A DNA stretch of 64,000 nt, from the NCBI GenBank assembly GCA_965249835.1, contig CBDFMY010000004.1:1-64000 (forward strand), written 5' to 3'. Below are positions 36,461 through 44,073 of the stretch, one piece after another; position 1 is the first letter of the stretch; every line of letters starts with the position of its first letter. Source of the stretch: JAHRAW01 sp965249835 (GTDB taxonomy: Bacteria; Pseudomonadota; Gammaproteobacteria; Arenicellales; Poriferihabitantaceae). The notes under the pieces are model-generated. The model was given only the letters and a program-made list of their open reading frames with translations. It had not been told where the DNA came from and did not search any database. The position numbers and the translations under genes were made by a program.

Positions 36461-37335
36461 ATGCTGCCCATCATCCAATCGCTGTGGATCGGCGACGACC
36501 TCACCAATCTGGAAAAACTCTGTGTCCAGTCGTTCATCGACCATGGGCATGAGTTTCATCTTTACACCTACGCCGACATCGGCGGCATTCCCGATGGTGC
36601 GGTGGTGAAGGATGGTAACGAAGTTTTGCCGGCGAGCAAAATCTTTCGTTGTCGCGATGGACGGCTCGGTACGTTCAGCGATTGGTTTCGTTATGAGTTG
36701 CTCGCCGGGAAGGGCGGCTTTTGGGTGGACATGGATTATATCTGTTTGCGTCCGTTTGATTTTTCCGCGGACATCGTGTTTGCTCCCGATGATGACACCG
36801 GTTACTTTAATGGCGTGGTCAAGTTTCCCGTCGGACATGAATGTATGACCAGTCTGGCGGCGGCGTGCGCGAAAACGAAAAGTAAGGAAAAACTTCGCTA
36901 CTCCGCTTTCTACCGCTTGCTGACAGCGGAAATTCGCCGCTTGAAATTGGAGAGCCATGCCGTGCCGATTTCCACCTTCTTTCCGTTGGAGACCGATCCG
37001 GTGTCGCTGATATTCGAATCTGGGGGGGGGGATTTGGCAAGCGCACCTACGGCATGCACATCGCCGGCGGCAAGTTGCTTCGGCTGCCCGGGTTTTCCAA
37101 GAACGCCAACTTCCCGCCCGACTCGGTATTTGAGCAGTTAAAACGCAAGCACGGAATCCCCTCGGTCACGGATGCACCGACTTACACCCACGATGAAATC
37201 AGCGCGCTGTTTGTGCGCTACCGCGCAGATGGCATTACGCGCAAAGAAGCGAAAAAGTCACGTCTGAAAAAGCTAGCCGCGGCGTTGTTAGCGACGGTGC
37301 TGCTGTTTGGTTTTTTGCTTGGGGTGATGGTTTGA
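36461..37335 (+). CDS. DXD glycosyltransferase, frame-off at a poly-G tract
   Basis: A capsular/LPS-type glycosyltransferase of the Gly_transf_sug class. The N terminus reads IIQSLWIGDDLTNLEKLCVQS and the sugar-nucleotide site is GKGGFWVDMDYICLRPFD, with the DXD motif near residue 91. The frame breaks at ten G residues (37022-37031): the upstream frame runs on to a stop near 37141, while the continuation (GFGKRTYGMHIAGGK, then a basic stretch and a C-terminal hydrophobic anchor LAAALLATVLLFGFLLGVMV) lies in another frame to 37335. Eight or eleven G would restore one protein of about 290 residues. This is either phase variation in the OFF state, a pseudogene or a sequencing error. The next gene overlaps its stop (TGATG). 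Confidence 0.8.
37022..37031 (+). repeat. Homopolymeric G10 tract in the glycosyltransferase gene
   Basis: Ten consecutive G inside the coding region, exactly at the point where the two reading frames of the glycosyltransferase must be joined. G11 or G8 would put both parts in one frame. Confidence 0.9.
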
Positions 37336-38225
37336 TGTTGCCTGTCACCGCTACCTTGATTCACGTTTATTCAAGTCTGCATTTGCACGGCGGAATGGCT
37401 GATATAGAGAATTATCTGCGAAGCATCGGCGTGGACGTTCACATGATGCCACTGCGCTCTTATCCGAAGTTTTTAAGTCGCACTCTTCGCGGTAAGAGTA
37501 ATAAGTTTGACGGCATCGCTAAATCGTGGATGAGAAAAGAAGTATTAAAAGTGGACCATGTTTTTCTTTGGAATGGAGAAAGCATTTATACTGAAACTAT
37601 TCGATGGGCTTGCTGGAAAGAGGAAGTGCCATGTTCCATCGTAGAAGTTGGTTACTTTCCACAAAAACATTTTTTTGTTTTGGATTCTCAAGGCATTAAC
37701 GCGACATCAAGTTTGATGCATGATTCTTTGGATTGGGTAGAAACCAAACACCACAACAAAGTTAAAAGCATTCGCGAATCACATCTTCGCGGGCGACAAT
37801 GGAAAGGTGGCGGTGGATACATTTTGATTCCTTTGCAACTCGCAAGTGATACTAACATCGTAAACAATTCTGACTTTTCCACTATGACGGAATTTGTTCG
37901 TCATTGCGAAGCGACTTTCCCAAATAAAAAACTAAGATTCAAAAGACACCCGCTTGACACGGAAAACTATAACTCCGCTCATCCCATTCACACCGATGGC
38001 GATTTTTTAGACTTGGCGGTTGATGCAGATTTGGTTTATGGAATTAACTCAACTTGCCTTTTGGAATCGTTACTTCTTGGCGCGCCAACCGAATCTATCG
38101 GCAAGGGTTTCATCGCCGCGCATAAACATCAACCGGATAAATTGTTAGCCGCGTTGGTGGACAAGCAAATCCCTGTTGGCGAAAAGAACATAAGTTATTG
38201 GCTTAAAAAATATTGCGCCAAATAA
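37335..38225 (+). CDS. Surface-polysaccharide biosynthesis protein, KpsS/capsule-type transferase-like
   Basis: 296-residue cytoplasmic protein. The C-terminal half has RFKRHPLDTENYNS and DLVYGINSTCLLESLLLGAPTESIGKGF, resembling the HP and SS/N-S-T-x-x-x-E-x-x-x-x-G-x-P motifs of KpsC/KpsS-like capsule (Kdo) transferases and related GT-B-fold enzymes. The N terminus (IHVYSSLHLHGGMADIENYL) is less conserved. Its ATG overlaps the stop of the poly-G glycosyltransferase, so the two are co-translated. AT content rises relative to neighbours. Donor and acceptor sugars cannot be told. Confidence 0.65.
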   Translation: MLPVTATLIHVYSSLHLHGGMADIENYLRSIGVDVHMMPLRSYPKFLSRTLRGKSNKFDGIAKSWMRKEVLKVDHVFLWNGESIYTETIRWACWKEEVPCSIVEVGYFPQKHFFVLDSQGINATSSLMHDSLDWVETKHHNKVKSIRESHLRGRQWKGGGGYILIPLQLASDTNIVNNSDFSTMTEFVRHCEATFPNKKLRFKRHPLDTENYNSAHPIHTDGDFLDLAVDADLVYGINSTCLLESLLLGAPTESIGKGFIAAHKHQPDKLLAALVDKQIPVGEKNISYWLKKYCAK

Positions 38226-38244
38226 AGTGACCGCCGAAAACAAC

Positions 38245-38284
38245 CTCCACCGTCATTCCCGCTTTCGCGGAAATGACGGTGGAG
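38245..38284. repeat. REP-like hairpin between glycosyltransferase genes
   Basis: CTCCACCGTCATTCCCGC and GCGGAAATGACGGTGGAG form an 18-bp stem with one mismatch around TTTC. The TCATTCCCGC...GCGGAAATGA core is of the REP type common in proteobacteria. It lacks a T run, so it may stabilise RNA rather than terminate. Confidence 0.8.
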
Positions 38285-38306
38285 CGGCAAGCCTACGACA
38301 ACACGT

Positions 38307-39272
38307 ATGACAACAACGAAAACAATGACCGATTTCGCCGAATTCAAGTTTAACCCCGTCACGTTATCCGCGCCGCGGCCGCCGGGCATCAGTGCTTATA
38401 TGCGCATCAAAAACGAACAGCAATTTGTTCGTCTTGCCATTGAATCACATCTGCCATTCTATGACGAAATCATCGCGGTCTATAACGACTGCACCGATGC
38501 CACGCCGCAAATACTGCACGACCTCGCAGCAAAGTATCCGCAGAAAATAAAGGTGTTTCACTATCTGCCAAAGGTGGTTCCGGTGGCAACAAAAGAGCAT
38601 GACCAAACGCCGACCGCCTCGGTGCATAGCATGGCGAATTATTCTAACTACGCGTTATCCAAAACCACTTACCGCGTTGCCGCGAAACTGGACGCCGACC
38701 ACCTCGCCATTCCGTGCAAACTCGCGCCGTTGATTAAAACTATTCGCGCCGACATGGCAGCGGACAAACTAAAAGTTTATACCTTCTCCGGCATCAATCT
38801 TATTCGAGATCAAACAGACAACCTTACGGTTTGCCCCGACCCGCGCCGCGTATACTCTGGCAACGGTGACATTTTTTATCACCAAGTTCACACCGGCGGG
38901 ATGTTTTATCAACGCCGGCGTGTCGAGCATTTTGAAGTGCCTGATAAAAAACCGCCGCACCGAGAATATCGTTATATGGGTATTGTGTATTTTCATTTGA
39001 AGTTGTTGAAAAAAGAATTCATTGAACCGCGCTATGAAAAAGGAATTTCGTTTGCCGAGTTCGCCACGCCGGATTATCAACGCTACCTTCGCCAGCAACT
39101 TCCGCGCAAAGACAGATTGCTTTGCGCGTTGTATGACTTTGCTGTGATGCAGCGCGTCAAATACAAATTAATCGGCAAGCCGCCGCAAGTGCGGCATGTA
39201 TGGCTGACTCGTTTGGCAGACGACTTGCGCGGAATAGATTTCGAGCGAGATGCGTTGCAATGGTTGGCGTGA
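38307..39272 (+). CDS. Family 2-like glycosyltransferase
   Basis: 321-residue protein of the Glyco_tranf_2_4/GT2-like type. GISAYMRIKNEQQFVRLAIE and DEIIAVYNDCTDATPQIL are the conserved opening of this family, with an Asp-x-x-Asp-type donor site in AAKLDADHLAIPCKL. A long C-terminal part with KPPHREYRYMGIVYFHLKLLKK follows. No membrane helix. Likely adds a sugar to LPS core or capsule. It overlaps the downstream kinase gene by 13 bp. Confidence 0.8.
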   Translation: MTTTKTMTDFAEFKFNPVTLSAPRPPGISAYMRIKNEQQFVRLAIESHLPFYDEIIAVYNDCTDATPQILHDLAAKYPQKIKVFHYLPKVVPVATKEHDQTPTASVHSMANYSNYALSKTTYRVAAKLDADHLAIPCKLAPLIKTIRADMAADKLKVYTFSGINLIRDQTDNLTVCPDPRRVYSGNGDIFYHQVHTGGMFYQRRRVEHFEVPDKKPPHREYRYMGIVYFHLKLLKKEFIEPRYEKGISFAEFATPDYQRYLRQQLPRKDRLLCALYDFAVMQRVKYKLIGKPPQVRHVWLTRLADDLRGIDFERDALQWLA

Positions 39273-39997
39273 ATCGCACCGAACCAATTTCGCACTTTGA
39301 TGATTGGCAACTGCCGGTGGAATTACATCTTGTCAATGGCGAGACCGTCACCTGTTTGCGATGGATACAAAAAAAATCCAACCAATCGCGGGTATTTGAA
39401 GGTCAATGGCAGTCCAAATCGGTATTGGTAAAACTGCTGTTGGGTAATTACCGAAGTGCATACCGCGCGTGGCGCGAGCAAGACGGACACCGCATCTTGA
39501 CCGCGTTGAATATAAAAACTCCGCAGTTGTATTTTTGCGGTCGTTGCGACGGCGGACATGCCGTGGTGTTTGAATTTCTGCAGGCGCAAACACTGCATGA
39601 ACTTTGGCAAAAGCAACCGTCATGCCGTACACAAATCGCTGAATGGGGTGTGAATTTGTTTGTGAAATTGCATCGCAATGGCTATCGGCATATTGATTTT
39701 CATCTCAACAATTTTTTGGCGGTGGATGATGTTTTTTATGTGGTGGATACGCGTTCAATCCGCAAAGTGTCACACTCGTTGCGAACGGGAACTTTGTTGC
39801 GCGTGTCAAAAAAATATGGACGCTGGCAACGGCACAATCTCGTACAATGTTTCGCACGATTTGATTCAGCGATGGGTGAAGTGATGATGGATGCGCTCCG
39901 GCGTGGTTATCCCGAAGCGGCAAACGACCCCGAACTCGCACCCGCAATTATTCACGCGGCAAAACGCCGTGCCGCTCGTCACGCGAGGCGAAACTGA
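39260..39997 (+). CDS. Lipopolysaccharide-kinase-like protein (Kdo/heptose kinase family)
   Basis: About 245 residues with a protein-kinase-like fold as in WaaP/RfaP and Kdo kinase. Recognisable are the ATP-site Lys in KSVLVKLLLGNYRSAYRAWRE, the hinge VVFEFLQAQTL, and the catalytic loop LHRNGYRHIDFHLNNFL with Asp, His and Asn, followed by a VVDTRS metal-binding segment in place of DFG. Expected to phosphorylate a sugar of the LPS inner core. The ATG at 39260 is chosen because the upstream in-frame stretch lies in the glycosyltransferase gene. Confidence 0.75.
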   Translation: MVGVNRTEPISHFDDWQLPVELHLVNGETVTCLRWIQKKSNQSRVFEGQWQSKSVLVKLLLGNYRSAYRAWREQDGHRILTALNIKTPQLYFCGRCDGGHAVVFEFLQAQTLHELWQKQPSCRTQIAEWGVNLFVKLHRNGYRHIDFHLNNFLAVDDVFYVVDTRSIRKVSHSLRTGTLLRVSKKYGRWQRHNLVQCFARFDSAMGEVMMDALRRGYPEAANDPELAPAIIHAAKRRAARHARRN

Positions 39998-40640
39998 TTG
40001 ATGACGCGGATGAGGCGGGAATAATGCCGTTGTGTCCGGCTTTCAAACCGGCGGCTTCGCCGCCGAAATAAGGAGTTCGGCTACGCCGAACGGTTTAATA
40101 ACTGGATTGCCCGGCCCCTATTATTATTGGCCGGGCAATGACGAGTTGGGGGGACAATGGTGAATCGGGAGGCGATGAGTCCTTTTGAGAGGAAAATGGT
40201 AAATAGTTGTCATGCAAAGCGTGACACTAAAACGTGCTCTGGCGTAGCCAGACATTCTCTCTCGTGTGCTTTGGCGTCTCAACTCGTCTTTGCCCTCTCA
40301 ATTCACTATTGCCTATCATTTGTCATTGCCCGGCCCCTATTATTATTGGCCGGGCAATCCAGTGGAATATGTCGTCCGGCGTAGCCGGACTCCTTTGCTT
40401 TGATGCCGCGCCGTTTGATGCGAGAATGACGGCAAGGCGATGTTGCTTACCGCTAATGTATGAGCGCGTCCCGGCGGCTACGCCACTCCGGATCCCCGCT
40501 TGCCGGCGAGAATGACGAGTTGGGAAGTAATGGTGAACCGGGAGGGAATGAGTCCTTTTGAGATGCCAATGGTAAACGAAAAAAACTGACAGCGAAATAG
40601 TGAGCCTATACAAGAATGACGGGTTAGGGGCTAAAGCATG
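39998..40640. repeat. Repeat cluster after the polysaccharide genes, no gene seen
   Basis: Holds two GCCCGGCCCC...ATTATTATTGGCCGGGC hairpins (40108-40137 and 40330-40358), GGAGTTCGGCTACGCCGAAC (40074-40093), GTCCGGCGTAGCCGGAC (40374-40390), and GAGTCCTTTTGAGA blocks repeated near 40177 and 40550. No coding potential beyond these. Confidence 0.75.
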
Positions 40641-40683
40641 TATTGGGCCAGGTACCGTGTCGGCGGTGATTGAGAAAATTGTC

Positions 40684-40713
40684 TTGACAATGGCAATCGC
40701 TTTGTGTCATAAA
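40684..40713 (+). promoter_or_regulatory. Putative sigma-70 promoter for the DUF3800 gene
   Basis: TTGACA (40684-40689) and CATAAA (40708-40713) are spaced by 18 bp, 100 bp upstream of the DUF3800 ATG. A GCGGTTTAAAACCGC hairpin lies between promoter and gene. Confidence 0.4.
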
Positions 40714-40813
40714 GCATCCAGCGTCTGGGAGGAGTCGCCAAGCGACTTGTATTGCGGTTTAAAACCGCAAAAGCCCAGTCGCTATTTTTTTGCCATTATG
40801 CTATCTGCCCGAA

Positions 40814-41710
40814 ATGTATCTTTGCTATATTGATGAATCTGGCCAACCAGATATTTCGGGAAATAGCCGACACTTTGTGTTATCTGGATTGGCTATCCCT
40901 GTTTGGCATTGGAACTCCTGTGATGCCGAAATCAGGAAAATAAAACAGCGCCATAATCTAGAAAACCAGGAAATTCATACCGCATGGATTTTGCGAAAAT
41001 ATCTTGAACAATCAAAAATTTCAAACTTCGATTCTTTGACTCCGAATGAACGGCGAAGCGTGGTTAGTCGACATCGTCGTGAACATTTATTGCGATTGCA
41101 AAAATCGAATCCTAATAAGAGTTATCGTCAGGTAAAGAAAAACTACGACAAAACCAATGCATACATTCATCTAACGCTTGCGCAACGTCGCCAATTTATT
41201 AATGATGTTGCTGAGTGTATTGCAAATTGGGGATTTGCACGCCTGTTTGCTGAATGTATAGACAAAATATATTACGATCCTGACCGTGCGCACCACAGCA
41301 TTGACAAGCAAGCGTTCGAGCAGGTTGTATCGCGCTTTGACCGCTATCTCAAGTCAACTGAGTCAACTGACAGTAGGCAACGAAACTACGGATTGCTTGT
41401 CCATGACAATAACGAAACTATTGCCAAAAAACATACGCAACTGGTGAGGCAATTCCATCGCCGCGGAACTCTGTGGACAGACGACACAAGGATTATAGAA
41501 ACTCCTTTATTTGTTGACAGCGCATTGACGGAAATGGTGCAGATTGCCGACCTATGTAGTTATGCATTGCGACGATATCTTGACAATCAAGAGTCTGAGT
41601 TATTCGCTAAAATATTTTTGCGCGCAGACCGAACCAAGTACGCCGTTGTCGGCATCCGGCATTTCACAGACAAAGATTGCAAGTGTAATATTTGTCAGAA
41701 GCATGGATGA
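40814..41710 (+). CDS. DUF3800 domain protein
   Basis: 298-residue protein of the DUF3800 family: N-terminal YLCYIDESGQPD and the C-terminal DSALTEMVQIADLCSYALRRYLDN are the two defining motifs, with an additional acidic site in GLLVHDNNETIA. These acidic residues suggest a metal-dependent nuclease (RNase H-like) active site. Family members occur in defence islands and near mobile elements, but biochemical function is not settled. The ATG at 40814 starts right at the family motif; TTG 40790 is possible. A CxCxxC pair near the C terminus (CKCNIC) is an added feature. It stands alone between repeat clusters. Confidence 0.85.
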   Translation: MYLCYIDESGQPDISGNSRHFVLSGLAIPVWHWNSCDAEIRKIKQRHNLENQEIHTAWILRKYLEQSKISNFDSLTPNERRSVVSRHRREHLLRLQKSNPNKSYRQVKKNYDKTNAYIHLTLAQRRQFINDVAECIANWGFARLFAECIDKIYYDPDRAHHSIDKQAFEQVVSRFDRYLKSTESTDSRQRNYGLLVHDNNETIAKKHTQLVRQFHRRGTLWTDDTRIIETPLFVDSALTEMVQIADLCSYALRRYLDNQESELFAKIFLRADRTKYAVVGIRHFTDKDCKCNICQKHG

Positions 41711-42213
41711 GAGTCACAGCTAGTTTCCCCCACGTCGGACTACCCGCCATCCATCTATGCGGGAAGCGTGTTGTTCGGCTTTTCCAGACTATTAGTGACG
41801 CCACGCGAAGCATGACACTAAAACAGCGTTGCCACTTTGATGCCACGCCATTCGATGCGAGAATGACAGGTTGGGGAGACAATGGTAAATCGGTCGGGAA
41901 TGATTTCTTTTGAGATGTCAAAGCAACCGAGAAAAAAGCCCAACTATGCCGAACTATTAGTATTGTCACGCGTAACGAGACTCACCAGGCAGCTAACGCC
42001 GCCACTTTAGGATCCCCGCCTGCCGACGAGAATGACGAGTTGAAATGGTAATGGTGAATCGTAAGGCGATGATTCCTTTTGAGACGCCAATAGAAATGAG
42101 GAAAAACTTGTCAGCGAAATAGTGAACATATACATTGTTGTGTGGTGTAGTATTACGCTTGGTCGCGTTGTCCAACGGAAAACAGGCAAGTGCCATAGAG
42201 AGCAAAAAAAAAA
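41711..42213. repeat. Repeat cluster before permease 2, no gene seen
   Basis: Degenerate copies of the same repeat types: GTCACGCG-type palindrome (41966), GAGAATGACAGGTTGGGGAGACAATGG (described at 41859-41885), CAGCTAACGCCGCC, and GAGAATGACGAGTTGAAA. Ends with a run of nine A just before the permease ATG. More diverged than other clusters. Confidence 0.6.
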
Positions 42214-43137
42214 ATGTATGAAATACTAATCGCCGCAATCCTGACCATCATCACCGCCGCCACGCCGTTGGTGTATGCCACCATCGGCGAAATGATTACG
42301 GAAAAATCCGGCGTATTGAATCTCGGTGTGGAAGGCATGATTCTGGTCGGTGCGGTGTGCGGTTTCGGCGCGGTGCATTTCACTGGCAGTGCGACTCTGG
42401 CGGTGCTGGTGGGCTGTGGCGCGGGTGCTGTGTTGTCGCTGATTTTTGCGGTGTTGGTGCTGGGCTTTCAGGCGACTCAGGTCGCCACTGGCTTGGCCTT
42501 GACCATTTTCGGCGTCGGCATGAGCGCGTTGCTGGGTCAGGACCTGGTCGGCATCGCCTACGACGGACTGCCAAAAGTAGCCATCCCGTTGTTGTCGTCG
42601 CTGCCGTTGATTGGTCCGTTGTTATTCAATCACGATGTGATGGTGTATGGCTCGTTCATTCTGGTGTTCGCGGTAGCGTGGTTGTTGAAACACAGCCGCG
42701 CCGGTTTGATATTGCGCGCGGTCGGCGATTCCCACGATGCCGCGCATGCCATCGGCTATCCGGTCATCCGCATTCGCTACTTCGCGATCTTGTTCGGTGG
42801 CGGCATGGCCGGGTTGGCCGGCGCGTATTTGTCGCTGGCGTATTCGCCGTTGTGGATTGAAAACATGAGCGCCGGGCGCGGCTGGATCGCGCTGGCGTTG
42901 GTTGTGTTCGCCACCTGGCGACCGTGGCGCGTGCTCATCGGCGCCTATCTGTTCGGCGGCTTGACCATATTGCAGTTGCATGCCCAAGCCTTAGGGGTCG
43001 GCGTGCCGTCCCAGGTCATGTCCATGTTGCCTTATATTGCTACCATTGTCGTGCTGGTATTAATTTCCCGGGACATCAACAAAATAAAACTGAACTCCCC
43101 GGCCTGCATCGGCAAGCCGTTTCATCCGACCTCGTGA
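42214..43137 (+). CDS. Purine/nucleoside ABC transporter permease 2
   Basis: 307-residue membrane permease of the BPD_transp_2 family (YufQ/NupC-like), the partner of the permease at 34.7-35.8 kb. Hallmarks: TPLVYATIGEMITEKSGVLNLGVEGM, given here only as residues 16-41, then FQATQVATGLALTIFGVG, SHDAAHAIGYPVIRIRY coupling region and GGGMAGLAGAYLSL. Around eight hydrophobic helices. Normally the gene follows permease 1 directly; here 6.4 kb of polysaccharide, DUF3800 and repeat DNA intervene, so it needs its own promoter or long read-through. Confidence 0.92.
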   Translation: MYEILIAAILTIITAATPLVYATIGEMITEKSGVLNLGVEGMILVGAVCGFGAVHFTGSATLAVLVGCGAGAVLSLIFAVLVLGFQATQVATGLALTIFGVGMSALLGQDLVGIAYDGLPKVAIPLLSSLPLIGPLLFNHDVMVYGSFILVFAVAWLLKHSRAGLILRAVGDSHDAAHAIGYPVIRIRYFAILFGGGMAGLAGAYLSLAYSPLWIENMSAGRGWIALALVVFATWRPWRVLIGAYLFGGLTILQLHAQALGVGVPSQVMSMLPYIATIVVLVLISRDINKIKLNSPACIGKPFHPTS

Positions 43138-43159
43138 ATGCGCCCGCCGCCGCGCCGGC

Positions 43160-43215
43160 ATGTGATAGACGGCATGCGATAGACGACATGCGATAGACGA
43201 CATGTGATAGACTTT
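43160..43215. repeat. 14-bp tandem repeat, four units
   Basis: Units ATGTGATAGACGGC, ATGCGATAGACGAC, ATGCGATAGACGAC and ATGTGATAGACTTT lie head to tail between permease 2 and hicB. Each unit has a stop in one frame (TGATAG), so it is not coding. Confidence 0.9.
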
Positions 43216-43243
43216 GGCCCGAACTTTTAACTGAGGATATGAG

Positions 43244-43465
43244 ATGCAATTGACCGCGATATTGACGCCCGCCGTTGAGGGCGGATTCGTCGCGCTGAAT
43301 CCAGAGACCGGCACCTGCTCGCAAGGCGAGTCGGTCGACCATGCATTGTCGAACTTGCAAGAGGCGATAGAGCTTTATCTGGAGGAGTTCCCGGATGAAA
43401 TCCCCCCGGCGATTGCCGGCAAATCACTTCTCACCACCATTGAAGTGTTGGAGCATGCCGCCTAA
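43244..43465 (+). CDS. hicB: HicB-like antitoxin
   Basis: 73-residue protein with the HicB RNase H-like fold: LTAILTPAVEGGFVALNPETGTCSQGES is described here only as residues 3-30, followed by DHALSNLQEAIELYLEEF. There is no clear C-terminal DNA-binding domain, as in short HicB proteins. The ATG follows GAGGATATGAG. The gene overlaps hicA by 11 nt. Antitoxin-first order (hicB-hicA) is seen in part of the family. Since the toxin gene is frame-shifted, this may be a leftover antitoxin. Confidence 0.85.
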   Translation: MQLTAILTPAVEGGFVALNPETGTCSQGESVDHALSNLQEAIELYLEEFPDEIPPAIAGKSLLTTIEVLEHAA

Positions 43466-43672
43466 ATTGCCGCGCCTTTCGGGGCCGGAAATTACTCGCA
43501 CGCTTGAAACTCTTGGCTTTGAAGTGTCCCGCCAAAAAGGAAGTCATATCATCATCGCGGCTCTTCTGGATGTGTTATTCCCAATCATCGAGAAGTCAAA
43601 ATAGGCGCCTTAGCGAGTTTGCTGAGACAGGCGGGCGTCACCAACGATGAATTTGTGGCAGCCTGCAAATAA
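43455..43672 (+). pseudogene. hicA: HicA-like toxin gene, broken by a one-base frameshift
   Basis: The first part encodes MPPKLPRLSGPEITRTLETL, then FEVSRQKGSHI, with the dsRBD-type HicA catalytic His in GSH. At the ATCATCATC run (about 43545-43556) the frame is lost; the remainder (HRGSSGCVIPNHREVKIG, then a C-terminal helix LASLLRQAGVTNDEFVAACK) is perfectly HicA-like in the next frame. Adding one base gives a 72-residue protein of normal length. Loss of one base at the trinucleotide run is the simplest cause. Confidence 0.85.
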
Positions 43673-43699
43673 CCCCGGGTTTTGAATGTCCGTTCGCCC

Positions 43700-43902
43700 G
43701 CGCCCTCATCAAAGGGGCTGACGAGTTCGCATTGCTCGGCGATGTGGTGTCTGATTTGAGTATACAATCGGTTGGTCGCTGGGCCAGAGATGCCGGTGAT
43801 TTGAGCGACTTTGCAAGCCTTGATATCAAGGCAAAACAGCCGCAGAATCGCCCTGAATTTCTTCTCGGAAATTCGGCAACGAATGACATACTTGTTTTTC
43901 AT
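43700..43902 (-). pseudogene. N-terminal fragment of an IS1595-like transposase
   Basis: Read leftward from ATG 43902: MKNKYVIRCRISEKKFRAIL, a helix-turn-helix LDIKACKVAQITGISGPATN and HIAEQCE match the N terminus of IS1595/ISXO2-type transposases. Similarity stops near residue 65 and the DDE domain is absent. The fragment abuts the 3' end of hicA, convergent with it. Confidence 0.7.
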
Positions 43903-44073
43903 ATATAGAACAATTAGTTATGAGCATTCTACTATACCTTAAAGTATCTTGAACCATAAAAATAGTCACAGGTCATTCCCATATTGCCTTGATTTTTGTT
44001 AGAATGTAGCGTGATGTCAAATCAATTGACCATAAAATTCACTATAAAACTTAACTCAGAGGAGAAAAATATC

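Noticed and set aside
43160..43215. Tandem repeat considered as a CRISPR array
   Set aside because: Units are 14 bp without spacers and there are no cas genes. The same holds for the 11-bp array at 45249 and the 125-bp array at 25236.
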